Positions 36,153-43,681 of a DNA stretch of 64,000 nucleotides are shown piece after piece. Each line of letters opens with the position of its first letter. The first letter of the stretch is position 1. The notes below the pieces were generated by a model. That model was given only the letters and a program-made list of their open reading frames with translations, searched no databases and was not told the origin of the DNA. The position numbers and the translations under genes are program-made. Source of the DNA: Polaribacter sejongensis (GTDB taxonomy: Bacteria; Bacteroidota; Bacteroidia; Flavobacteriales; Flavobacteriaceae); assembly GCF_038024065.1 (NCBI RefSeq), contig NZ_CP150667.1:3355501-3419500 (forward strand), in the 5' to 3' direction.

Positions 36153-36160
36153 CAAAGATA
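36153..36160 (-). promoter_or_regulatory. -7 box of der
   Basis: On the minus strand this reads TATCTTTG, a match to TAnnTTTG, 18 bases before the ATG. The same octamer precedes era. Confidence 0.6.
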
Positions 36161-36310
36161 CAATTTAAGCTTGTAAGAAAGATGTAAAAAATAAAGTCTT
36201 TAAAATACTGAAAAAATCTAACGAAGTTTATCTTGTTTTTCTATTGATTTTTGCTTGAATTGTTATCAAAATGGAATTTTTAATTACATTTAAAAAATAA
36301 TATCAATTTA

Positions 36311-36820
36311 ATGAGTATTCAAGAAAAAAGGAATAGTGATTTTTTTTTAAGGCCTAGATTTTCTATTGATTTAAAAGAGAATCCTGAAGAATTGCTAGAA
36401 AGAATTACAACGTATCTAAAAAGTGATGCTTGTATATATAGGAGTAATGTTGCAGATAAACATGTGTTTATTGATATTCCTGTGAGAAAAAGTCATTTTT
36501 GGTCGCCACAATTGCATTTCGAAATTGTAAAAGTAGATAAGAACTCTTCTACCTTAAAAGGACTATTTGGGCCAAAACCACAAGTGTGGACACTTTTTAT
36601 GTTTGTCCATTTTGTGGTAGCTACCTTGTTTTTAGGAGTAGGAGTGTTCGCTTATGTGCAATATCGTTTAGGAGAGAGTTTGGTGTTTCCTATTGCTATA
36701 TTGGTTGCGCTACCTTTAATATGGTTGTTATTATACTTTTTAGGAAGTATAGGTAAAGAGACTGGAAAAAATCAAATGAAAGAATTGCACAATCTGTTAA
36801 TCACTATTATTGAGCAATAA
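36311..36820 (+). CDS. Small membrane protein, function unknown
   Basis: A 169-residue protein. The N-terminal 95 residues look like a cytosolic beta-rich domain (RPRFSIDLKENPEELLERITTYL, VFIDIPVRKSHFWSPQLHFEIV). Two membrane helices follow at about 97-117 (TLFMFVHFVVATLFLGVGVF) and 128-146 (VFPIAILVALPLIWLLLYF), and a short tail. The layout resembles GTP-binding-neighbour membrane proteins common in Flavobacteriia, but no named family was recognised. It stands alone between der and era on the opposite strand. Confidence 0.75.
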   Translation: MSIQEKRNSDFFLRPRFSIDLKENPEELLERITTYLKSDACIYRSNVADKHVFIDIPVRKSHFWSPQLHFEIVKVDKNSSTLKGLFGPKPQVWTLFMFVHFVVATLFLGVGVFAYVQYRLGESLVFPIAILVALPLIWLLLYFLGSIGKETGKNQMKELHNLLITIIEQ

Positions 36821-36830
36821 ATATTAACTT

Positions 36831-36872
36831 CATTCCCGTTTTTATCTGTTACAAGCAACATTAACGGGAATG
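36831..36872. terminator. Hairpin between convergent genes
   Basis: CATTCCCGTT (36831-36840) pairs perfectly with AACGGGAATG (36863-36872), with a 22-base loop. It lies between the convergent membrane protein gene and era and could end both transcripts. T runs are weak. Confidence 0.5.
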
Positions 36873-36909
36873 ATATTTTAAGAATAGGTTTTATAGAGTT
36901 CTTTCTTAT

Positions 36910-37794
36910 TTAACCTTGATTATAGCCAAAACGTTTTAGTTGCGTTTTATCGCTACGCCAGTTTTTATTAACCTTTACATATAGTTCTATAAAAACTTTT
37001 TTCTCAAAGAATTTTTCTAAATCTTTTCTAGCTTCTGCACCAACACGTTTTAGTGCAGATCCTTTATGACCAATGATAATTCCTTTTTGAGTTTCTCTTT
37101 CTACCATAATAATAGAACGAATTCTCACAATATTTTCTTCCTCTATAAATTCTTCAGTTTCTACCTCTACAGAATACGGAATCTCTTTTTTATAATGCAT
37201 TAGAATTTTCTCTCTAATTTTTTCATTTACAAAAAAACGTTCAGGTTTATCTGTTAATTGATCCTTCGGATAAAAAGCAGGACCTTCTGGTAATAATTCT
37301 TTTATTTTATCGAAAACCGCAGGAACATTAAATTTCTCTAATGCAGAAATTACAAACACTTCAGCATTCGGAACTTTATTTTTCCAATATTCAATTTTTT
37401 CTTCCACTTCTTCCTGAGAAGACTTATCTATTTTATTCAATAATAAGATTACAGGAATTTCACTATGGATGATTCTTTTAAAGAAAGCTTCATTTTTTAA
37501 TTCTTTTTCACCAACTTCTACCATATAGATAAGTACATCTGCATCTTCAAAGGCAGATTTTACAAAATCCATCATAGAAGACTGCAACTCGTAGGCAGGT
37601 TTTAGAATACCCGGAGTATCGGAAAAGACAATCTGAAAGTCGTCTTCATTTACAATTCCTAAGATTCTATGCCTCGTTGTTTGTGCCTTTGCTGTTATGA
37701 TAGACAGCTTTTCACCTACTAGGGCATTCATTAATGTTGATTTACCTACGTTAGGATTTCCGATAATATTTACAAAACCTGCTTTATGCGTCAT
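36910..37794 (-). CDS. era: GTPase Era
   Basis: A 294-residue GTPase that binds 16S rRNA in small-subunit maturation. The G domain has [29 protein letters not shown] and NKIDKS. The C-terminal KH domain has the conserved IIGHKGSALKRVGAEARKDLE and ends KTQLKRFGYNQG. Length is normal. It has its own promoter. Confidence 0.97.
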   Translation of the reverse strand: MTHKAGFVNIIGNPNVGKSTLMNALVGEKLSIITAKAQTTRHRILGIVNEDDFQIVFSDTPGILKPAYELQSSMMDFVKSAFEDADVLIYMVEVGEKELKNEAFFKRIIHSEIPVILLLNKIDKSSQEEVEEKIEYWKNKVPNAEVFVISALEKFNVPAVFDKIKELLPEGPAFYPKDQLTDKPERFFVNEKIREKILMHYKKEIPYSVEVETEEFIEEENIVRIRSIIMVERETQKGIIIGHKGSALKRVGAEARKDLEKFFEKKVFIELYVKVNKNWRSDKTQLKRFGYNQG

Positions 37795-37798
37795 AGTG

Positions 37799-37806
37799 CA
37801 AAGATA
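37799..37806 (-). promoter_or_regulatory. -7 box of era, nearly leaderless
   Basis: On the minus strand this reads TATCTTTG, a match to TAnnTTTG. It ends only 4 bases before the ATG of era, so transcription would start at or very near the start codon. Confidence 0.5.
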
Positions 37807-37870
37807 ATTCCTTTTTATATTTGATTAGAATTTAGTGTATTAAAAAATGTTTTAAAAAAGTAAAAAAAAG

Positions 37871-37903
37871 TTTGGTCAGTTATTTAATAAAGATGTATAT
37901 TTG
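37871..37903 (+). promoter_or_regulatory. Promoter of the first initiator tRNA gene
   Basis: TTTG at 37871-37874 and TATATTTG at 37896-37903 are separated by 21 bases, matching the Bacteroidota -33/-7 consensus. The predicted transcript starts near 37910, where a conserved leader begins. Confidence 0.75.
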
Positions 37904-37909
37904 CAGTCG

Positions 37910-37961
37910 GAAATAACGGTCGATTTTATGATTCGAAAGTTGAAAGCTAAGTTGTTATTTC
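37910..37961 (+). promoter_or_regulatory. Conserved tRNA leader with inverted repeat, copy 1
   Basis: GAAATAAC at 37910-37917 pairs with GTTATTTC at 37954-37961. The leader is nearly identical to 38204-38256 before the second tRNA copy; changes are confined to the loop. It may be a processing signal or just part of the duplicated unit. Confidence 0.5.
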
Positions 37962-37972
37962 TGAAACAATAT

Positions 37973-38045
<73 letters not shown>

Positions 38046-38051
38046 CTAGCA

Positions 38052-38084
38052 AAGAGTAATCAGCAATGATTACTCTTTTTTTTT
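38052..38084 (+). terminator. Terminator after tRNA copy 1
   Basis: AAGAGTAATCA (38052-38062) pairs with TGATTACTCTT (38067-38077), followed by a T run. Confidence 0.85.
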
Positions 38085-38189
38085 ACTTTAATTTTTATTT
38101 TTGAAGGTTGATTTTTTGTTGAAAATGGATAAATAAAAAATATATTTATATTTTTTATTTAAAAAGAGCACAATTCTCTAATTAAGTTG

Positions 38190-38197
38190 TATATTTG
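38190..38197 (+). promoter_or_regulatory. -7 box of the second initiator tRNA gene
   Basis: TATATTTG, identical to the box before copy 1, at the same distance from the tRNA. No TTTG is seen at the -33 position, so this promoter may be weaker. Confidence 0.6.
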
Positions 38198-38203
38198 CCG
38201 CCG

Positions 38204-38256
38204 GAAATAACGGGTCGATTTTATGATTCGAAAGTTAAAAGCTAAGTTGTTATTTC
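38204..38256 (+). promoter_or_regulatory. Conserved tRNA leader with inverted repeat, copy 2
   Basis: GAAATAAC at 38204-38211 pairs with GTTATTTC at 38249-38256. It differs from copy 1 by one inserted G and one G-to-A change, both between the arms. Confidence 0.5.
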
Positions 38257-38267
38257 TGAAACAATAT

Positions 38268-38340
<73 letters not shown>

Positions 38341-38351
38341 CTAAGTATAGC

Positions 38352-38382
38352 AAGGCTTCACAGAAATGTGAAGCCTTTTTTT
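38352..38382 (+). terminator. Terminator after tRNA copy 2
   Basis: AAGGCTTCACA (38352-38362) pairs with TGTGAAGCCTT (38367-38377), followed by a T run. Confidence 0.85.
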
Positions 38383-38635
38383 ATTACAATGGGTACAGAA
38401 TAGGTACAGAATTAGTTAGTTTTCAAAACTGAATTACTGCCGCTAATAAATACTTGCATTTGGTTTTAATCTAAATTATTTTCAAAGCATCTCTAAAAAA
38501 GATATTGGACTGGACGCATCAACACAAAAAGTTTTGGAGTAAAATAAGAAGGAAGAACTTTGACTTTAAAATTATTTCTATTTAACAGTGGCATTTTTTG
38601 GAAGTATGTTTTTTATTGTCTAAATAGAAGTGAGT

Positions 38636-38722
38636 TTAATTACATGTAGTATTTTTTGCTACGGTATCAAAGTATTCTAATAGCTCTTCGGAGAATAAAT
38701 AGCGGGCTAATTCTGTATTCAG
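38636..38722 (-). pseudogene. Fragment resembling an ISAon1-type transposase N-terminal protein
   Basis: On the minus strand the bases read LNTELARYLFSEELLEYF and then DTVAKNTTCN before a stop, with another stop just upstream of the Leu. The ELARYLLPEELLEYFD-like pattern recalls the N-terminal region protein of ISAon1-type elements of Bacteroidota. Only 28 residues remain, so this is at most a remnant. The family call rests on memory of the motif. Confidence 0.35.
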
Positions 38723-38764
38723 AATCTAATTACTTTTTTTCAATGATAACATTCTCCCAAGATT

Positions 38765-38923
38765 TTATTCTTGATCCAGAATGACTAAAAGATATTCCAT
38801 ATTTATCACAGAAAAGCCAAAAAGTATTTTATTGAAAGGAATGATATAATAGTGAATTGCGTTCCAAATAAAAACAATAAAAAACAGAACTATTAACACT
38901 GTAAAGTTTACGCAAATAATCAT
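38765..38923 (-). CDS. Possible 52-residue membrane protein
   Basis: An ATG-started minus-strand frame encoding a hydrophobic N-terminal half (FTVLIVLFFIVFIW) and a short tail ending VILDQE. There is no family match and no obvious promoter, and it sits in a degraded region. It could be the start of a truncated membrane protein or chance. Confidence 0.25.
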   Translation of the reverse strand: MIICVNFTVLIVLFFIVFIWNAIHYYIIPFNKILFGFSVINMEYLLVILDQE

Positions 38924-39011
38924 TCCAGTTTTTCTGATTTTTTAATCTTCTCCCTGTCTATAATAAGAGGTAATCTAATTTTTTTCTTTGTTAATAGGGC
39001 AATTTGCATAT

Positions 39012-39072
39012 TCTATAATACATCATGCACGTTTTTTGTTATTGGCTTATTGGGTTTAAAAGTAATTTTATT
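39012..39072 (+). promoter_or_regulatory. Shared xyl-regulon promoter block, copy 1
   Basis: A 61-base block that matches 46512-46572 at 51 positions. The strongest parts are TCATGCACGTTTTTTGTTATT (first half) and GTTTAAA plus GTAATTTTATT (second half). The latter includes a -7-like TAATTTTA at 39063-39070. The unconserved spacer between them keeps its length. The copies precede xylulokinase and the DUF5060 glycosidase genes, so it is probably the operator and promoter of one xylan/xylose regulon. The regulator, perhaps the HTCS at 49474, is inferred. Confidence 0.65.
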
Positions 39073-39083
39073 ACTCGATAAAA

Positions 39084-39121
39084 GGCTTAAGAATTATAAA
39101 CTTTATTAAGCCATTTTTTTT
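39084..39121 (+). promoter_or_regulatory. Terminator-like hairpin in the xylulokinase leader
   Basis: GGCTTAA (39084-39090) pairs with TTAAGCC (39106-39112), then one A and a run of eight T (39114-39121). It lies between the conserved promoter block and the TTG start codon at 39140. If transcription starts just after the -7-like box this would be an attenuator; otherwise it ends an upstream transcript. Confidence 0.5.
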
Positions 39122-39139
39122 AACTTAAAACAAGAAGGT

Positions 39140-40624
39140 TTGTATTATTTAGGATTAGACATTGGGAGTTCTTCTATAAAAGCTGCTTTAGTAGAAGTAG
39201 AAACAGGAAAAAGTTTAGGAGTTGTACAAGAACCTAAAGAAGAAATGGGCATGTTTGCTCAAAAAAATGGTTGGGCAGAACAAAAACCAAACGATTGGTG
39301 GCTGCATATTTGCAACGCAATTGCCAAATTAAAAAAAGAATACAATATAAGTAGAACCCAAATTAAAGGTATTGGTATTTCATATCAAATGCACGGTTTG
39401 GTTTTAGTAGATAAAAAAGGAAATCCACTTCGTAAAAGTATTATTTGGTGCGATAGTAGAGCTGTAACAATAGGAAATAATGCGTTTAATGAGATTGGTG
39501 AAAAAAAGTGTGCTTCTCATTTATTAAACTCTCCAGCAAATTTTACAGCATCAAAATTAAAATGGGTACAAGAAAATGAACCAGTTATCTACAGTCATAT
39601 TCATAAATTTATGTTGCCTGGAGATTATGTTGCTTTTAAATTTTCAAATAAAATAAATACTACTATTTCTGGCTTATCGGAAGGCATTTTTTGGGATTTC
39701 AAGGAAAATACAATTGCAGATTTTCTTTTAACACATTATGGAATCAATAAAGATTTAGTACCTGATATCGTAGATACTTTTAGTATTCAATCTTTAGTAG
39801 ATGAAAAAGGAGAAGTAGAAAGCGGAATTGCTGCAGGAACTCCAATTCTTTATAGAGCAGGGGATCAGCCAAATAATGCACTTTCATTAAACGTATTTAA
39901 TCCAGGAGAAGTTGCTGCAACAGGTGGTACATCTGGTGTTGTGTATGCAGTTACAGAAAGTTTATCAGGAAAAGAAAGTACACGTGTAAATAATTTTGCA
40001 CACGTAAATTATACAAAATCAAATACAATAATCGGAAAACTTTTAAACATCAACGGAGCCGGAATTCAGTATCGCTGGTTGTTAAATAATCTAGCAGTAG
40101 ACTCTTATGAAGAGATGAATATTTTAGCATCAGAAATTCCTGTAGGTTCAGATGGAGTTTGTTTAATTCCGTTTGGTAACGGAGCAGAGCGCATGCTAAA
40201 TAACAAAGAAATTGGTACTCGTATTGTAAACATGAACCTTAATAACCATCACAAAGGGCACATGTGTAGAGCTGCTTTAGAGGGCATCGCATTCTCATTT
40301 GTGTACGGTATGGAAATTATGAAATCAGACGGAATTAAGCCTAGCGTTATTAGGGCAGGAAACGACAATTTATTCCGTTCAGAAATATTTGCAAATACAG
40401 TGGCCACTCTAATAGAACAAGAAATAGAAATTTACAATACTACAGGGGCTATTGGTGCCGCAAGAGCAGCAAATTTACACAAAGGCGATTTTGAAGCCTT
40501 TGGAAAAGTAATTATGGACAATGATCACGTTATGACTTTTATGCCTTTTAAAGATAAAAAACCATACTTAGAAGCCTATGCAAATTGGAAAAAAGAATTA
40601 GAACTCGTATTAAATAATCAATAA
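39140..40624 (+). CDS. xylB: Xylulokinase (FGGY family)
   Basis: A 494-residue FGGY carbohydrate kinase that phosphorylates D-xylulose to xylulose 5-phosphate. It has YLGLDIGSSSIKAALVE (N-terminal phosphate loop), GIGISYQMHGLVLVD, IIWCDSRA, LPGDYVAFKFS, AGDQPNNALSLN with the catalytic Asp, ATGGTSGVVY, and IRAGNDNLFRSEIFAN near the C-terminus. The start is a TTG: the family N-terminus begins exactly there, and an in-frame stop at 39107 leaves no ATG. A structured repeat separates it from xylA. It is the first gene of the pentose block. Confidence 0.93.
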   Translation: MYYLGLDIGSSSIKAALVEVETGKSLGVVQEPKEEMGMFAQKNGWAEQKPNDWWLHICNAIAKLKKEYNISRTQIKGIGISYQMHGLVLVDKKGNPLRKSIIWCDSRAVTIGNNAFNEIGEKKCASHLLNSPANFTASKLKWVQENEPVIYSHIHKFMLPGDYVAFKFSNKINTTISGLSEGIFWDFKENTIADFLLTHYGINKDLVPDIVDTFSIQSLVDEKGEVESGIAAGTPILYRAGDQPNNALSLNVFNPGEVAATGGTSGVVYAVTESLSGKESTRVNNFAHVNYTKSNTIIGKLLNINGAGIQYRWLLNNLAVDSYEEMNILASEIPVGSDGVCLIPFGNGAERMLNNKEIGTRIVNMNLNNHHKGHMCRAALEGIAFSFVYGMEIMKSDGIKPSVIRAGNDNLFRSEIFANTVATLIEQEIEIYNTTGAIGAARAANLHKGDFEAFGKVIMDNDHVMTFMPFKDKKPYLEAYANWKKELELVLNNQ

Positions 40625-40632
40625 AATTTTTT

Positions 40633-40720
40633 GGGCGTTACCTAAAAAGGTCGGGATTTTCATTCTAATCTTTTTATTCGTACCTCATAAAAAGGATTTC
40701 CACTGCAATCCCTAACGCAA
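40633..40720 (+). repeat. Cloverleaf-like structured intergenic repeat
   Basis: Nested complementary segments lie between xylB and xylA: GCGTTA (40635-40640) with TAACGC (40713-40718); GGGATT (40653-40658) with AATCCC (40707-40712); a small hairpin ACCT-AAAA-AGGT (40640-40651); and AATCTTTTTAT (40667-40677) with ATAAAAAGGATT (40687-40698). The GGGCGTTACC...GGTCGGG...ATCCCTAACGC pattern recurs in many flavobacterial genomes as an intergenic repeat (recalled, not searched). It may be transcribed with the operon. Confidence 0.65.
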
Positions 40721-40781
40721 AAGCAGTATATAAACAACAATTAAAGAATTACACGAATAAACAATTAAATAACATTTAAAG

Positions 40782-42098
40782 ATGGCAAATAAAGAATATT
40801 TTAAAGGAATCAACAAAATTCAATTCGAAGGCAAAGAATCAGACAATCCGTTAGCATTTAAATACTACAACCCAAACCAAGTGGTTGCAGGAAAAACAAT
40901 GAGCGAATGGTTTAAATTTTCAATTGCATACTGGCATACATTCTGTGGACAGGGAGGAGATCCTTTTGGACCAGGAACACAAAACTTTCCTTGGGATCAA
41001 TCTGCAGACCCTATTCAAGCAGCAAAAGACAAAGCAGATGCAGCTTTTGAATTTATCAATAAAATGGGTTTCGATTATTTCTGTTTTCATGATTATGATT
41101 TAGTACAAGAAGGCGCAACTTTTGCAGAATCAGAAAAAAGATTAGATACCATTACAGATTACATTAAAGGTAAGCAAGCAGAAAGTGGTGTAAAATTATT
41201 ATGGGGAACAGCCAACTGTTTTTCAAATCCACGTTATATGAACGGAGCTTCTACAAATCCAGATTTTAATGTAGTTGCAAGGGCAGGAGGTCAAGTAAAA
41301 TTAGCTTTAGATGCAACCATTAAATTAGGCGGAGAAAATTACGTTTTTTGGGGAGGTAGAGAAGGTTACATGTCTTTATTAAACACAGATATGGGGCGTG
41401 AATTAGACCACATGGGGCAATTCTTAACTATGTCTAGAGATTATGCAAGAGCACAAGGTTTTAAAGGAACTTTCTTTATAGAGCCAAAGCCAATGGAGCC
41501 AACAAAACATCAATATGATTTTGATTCTGCAACCGCAATTGGGTTCTTAAAAGAGTATGGTTTAGATAAAGATTTTAAATTGAATATAGAGGTAAACCAT
41601 GCAACTTTAGCTCAACACACCATGCAACACGAAATGGCAGTTGCTGCCAAAGCAGGAATGTTAGGAAGTATAGATGCAAACAGAGGAGATTATCAAAACG
41701 GTTGGGATACAGATCAGTTTCCAAATAATATTCAAGAAACTACAGAAGCAATGTTAGTATTTATAGAAGCTGGAGGTTTACAAGGTGGTGGAGTTAATTT
41801 TGATGCAAAAATCAGAAGAAATTCTACAGATATGGATGATGTTTTTCATGCACATATTGGTGGAGCAGATACATTTGCAAGAGCATTATTAACTGCAGAT
41901 AAAATTATGACTTCTTCTGCTTACAATTCTTTAAGAGAAAAAAGATATAGCTCTTTTGATGCTGGAAAAGGAAAAGATTTTGAAGGAGGAAAATTAGATC
42001 TTAAAGATTTATATAACATTGCTCATGAAAATGGAGAATTAACATTGCAAAGTGGTAAACAAGAGTTGTTTGAAAATATTATCAATCAACATATATAA
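40782..42098 (+). CDS. xylA: Xylose isomerase
   Basis: A 438-residue class II xylose isomerase that converts D-xylose to D-xylulose. Motifs: [34 protein letters not shown] with the catalytic His and Asp, [34 protein letters not shown] with metal-binding Glu, [37 protein letters not shown] and [11 protein letters not shown]. Length and all metal ligands are normal. It follows xylB after the structured repeat and precedes the sugar symporter gene. Confidence 0.97.
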   Translation: MANKEYFKGINKIQFEGKESDNPLAFKYYNPNQVVAGKTMSEWFKFSIAYWHTFCGQGGDPFGPGTQNFPWDQSADPIQAAKDKADAAFEFINKMGFDYFCFHDYDLVQEGATFAESEKRLDTITDYIKGKQAESGVKLLWGTANCFSNPRYMNGASTNPDFNVVARAGGQVKLALDATIKLGGENYVFWGGREGYMSLLNTDMGRELDHMGQFLTMSRDYARAQGFKGTFFIEPKPMEPTKHQYDFDSATAIGFLKEYGLDKDFKLNIEVNHATLAQHTMQHEMAVAAKAGMLGSIDANRGDYQNGWDTDQFPNNIQETTEAMLVFIEAGGLQGGGVNFDAKIRRNSTDMDDVFHAHIGGADTFARALLTADKIMTSSAYNSLREKRYSSFDAGKGKDFEGGKLDLKDLYNIAHENGELTLQSGKQELFENIINQHI

Positions 42099-42110
42099 GA
42101 GAGTTTGTTA

Positions 42111-42143
42111 AACCTTAAAGGCTTAAAACCTTTGAGGTTTTTT
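42111..42143 (+). terminator. Terminator or decayed palindrome after xylA
   Basis: AACCTTAAAGG (42111-42121) pairs with CCTTTGAGGTT (42129-42139), with one G-U pair, followed by T. The core ACCT...AGG-TTAAAA-CCT...AGGT is related to the palindrome at 26569, so it is probably a decayed copy acting as a partial terminator inside the pentose block. Confidence 0.6.
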
Positions 42144-42175
42144 ACACTAAAAAATCAACTAACTAAAACACATAT

Positions 42176-43597
42176 ATGGGGAAATCAACTAATTCAGGAT
42201 ATCTTATCAAACTTACATTAGTAGCCACTTTAGGAGGATTGTTATTTGGGTATGATACCGGTGTAATTTCAGGAACAGTAGGTTCCCTAGGTAGTTTTTT
42301 TGTAATTCCTAAAGGTTTATCAGAAACTGCAGCAAGTGCTTTTAAAGGTTTTTTAGTGTCAAGTGCACTAATTGGTTGCATTATTGGTGGTGTTTTTGGA
42401 GGTTTAGTTAGTAAAAAGTTAGGAAGAAAAAAAGGATTAATACTTGCGGCCATTTTATTTTTAATTTCCGCTTTAGGTTCTGCAATGCCAGAAATGTTTA
42501 TTGGAACTTTAGGAGAATTAGATCATACATATTCTACAATTTTTATTGTGTATAGAATTATTGGAGGTATTGGAGTAGGTTTAGCATCTATGTTGTCTCC
42601 GTTATACATCGCAGAAATTGCTCCTGCAAAAAGTAGAGGTAAATTGGTTTCTTTTAATCAATTAGCCATTGTTGGAGGTTTTATGGTAGTTTATTTTGTA
42701 AACTATTTTATTTCTAGGGGTGGTGGTTCTGATGCTTGGTTAAATGAAGTTGGTTGGAGATGGATGTTTGCTTCAGAAGTAATACCTGCGGGCTTATTTT
42801 TAGGGCTTTTATTTTTTGTTCCAGACACACCAAGATCTTTAGTATTACGAAACAAACCAACAGAAGCTTTAGATGTTTTAATTAAAGTAAATGGTAAAGA
42901 AGAAGGTAATAGAGTTTTTGCAGAAATACAAGATTCTATGAATGAAAAAACATCAGGAAACCTTTTATCTTTTGGTTGGCTAGTAATTATCATTGGAGTT
43001 TTACTTTCTATTTTTCAACAATTTGTGGGTATAAACGTAGTATTGTATTACGCTCCAGAAATTTTTAAAACTATTTCATCTGGTACAGATAGTGCCTTGT
43101 TAATGACTATTATTGTAGGTGTTGTAAACTTCTTATTTACTATTGTTGCAGTAAAAACAGTAGACAAATACGGTAGAAAACCATTAATGATTATTGGAGC
43201 TGCAGGTATGGCAGTAGCTATGGTAAGTTTAGGTTTTGTATTTTATTTAGGTGCAACAGGCTATTTTGCATTGTTTTGTATGATGTTATATGTTGCAAGT
43301 TTTGCAATGAGTTGGGGACCGGTAACTTGGGTTTTATTAGCAGAGATTTTTCCAAATAAAATTAGAGGAAAAGCTTTAGCTATTGCAGTTGGAGCACAAT
43401 GGATTTCTAACTATTTAGTGTCTTTAACTTTTCCGATGATGAATGATAATTCTTATTTAACAGGATTGTTTAATCATGGTTTTGCGTATTGGGTGTATGG
43501 AATTATGAGTGTTCTGGCAATGTTATTTATTATGAAATACATTCCAGAAACAAAAGGGAAAACTTTAGAAGAAATGGAAAAACTTTGGAAAAAGTAA
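42176..43597 (+). CDS. Sugar/H+ symporter, MFS sugar porter family
   Basis: A 473-residue, 12-helix transporter of the sugar porter family, close to D-xylose/H+ symporters (XylE type). It shows GYDTGVISGT in helix 1, GGLVSKKLGRKKGL between helices 2 and 3, RIIGGIGVGLASMLSPLYIAEIAP, FNQLAIVGG, PDTPRSLV, QQFVGINVVLYYAPEIF in helix 7, DKYGRKPL, GPVTWVLLAEIFPNKIRGKA, and PETKGKTLEEME at the C-terminus. All are family signatures. Its place between xylose isomerase and transketolase points to xylose as substrate. Confidence 0.93.
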   Translation: MGKSTNSGYLIKLTLVATLGGLLFGYDTGVISGTVGSLGSFFVIPKGLSETAASAFKGFLVSSALIGCIIGGVFGGLVSKKLGRKKGLILAAILFLISALGSAMPEMFIGTLGELDHTYSTIFIVYRIIGGIGVGLASMLSPLYIAEIAPAKSRGKLVSFNQLAIVGGFMVVYFVNYFISRGGGSDAWLNEVGWRWMFASEVIPAGLFLGLLFFVPDTPRSLVLRNKPTEALDVLIKVNGKEEGNRVFAEIQDSMNEKTSGNLLSFGWLVIIIGVLLSIFQQFVGINVVLYYAPEIFKTISSGTDSALLMTIIVGVVNFLFTIVAVKTVDKYGRKPLMIIGAAGMAVAMVSLGFVFYLGATGYFALFCMMLYVASFAMSWGPVTWVLLAEIFPNKIRGKALAIAVGAQWISNYLVSLTFPMMNDNSYLTGLFNHGFAYWVYGIMSVLAMLFIMKYIPETKGKTLEEMEKLWKK

Positions 43598-43681
43598 TCT
43601 TAAAAAAATCAAATTAAAAAATAATAATGAATCTCGTTGAGTAGCAGTTTCTCTGTGAGATGTATTATAAAAATAGTAAAT

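Larger units (their letters stand above)
38383..39011. other. Degraded region between tRNA genes and the xylose genes
   Basis: No intact gene is evident in these 630 bases. A direct repeat GGTACAGAAT occurs at 38392-38401 and 38403-38412, just behind the tRNA. A transposase-like fragment (38636-38722, minus) and a 52-codon membrane-type frame (38765-38923, minus) are the only recognisable pieces. The region looks like the scar of past insertions next to a tRNA gene. Confidence 0.5.

Noticed and set aside
34824..36155. A longer Der starting at a TTG at 36155
   Set aside because: That codon lies inside the promoter -7 box, and the family N-terminus begins at the ATG at 36134.
38388..38412. GGTACAGAAT repeat as a phage attachment site
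   Set aside because: It is not a copy of the tRNA end and no integrase gene is present, so it is only mentioned as part of the scar.
43637..43681. A longer transketolase starting at a TTG
   Set aside because: The extra 15 residues are unlike the family, and a good ATG follows at 43682.
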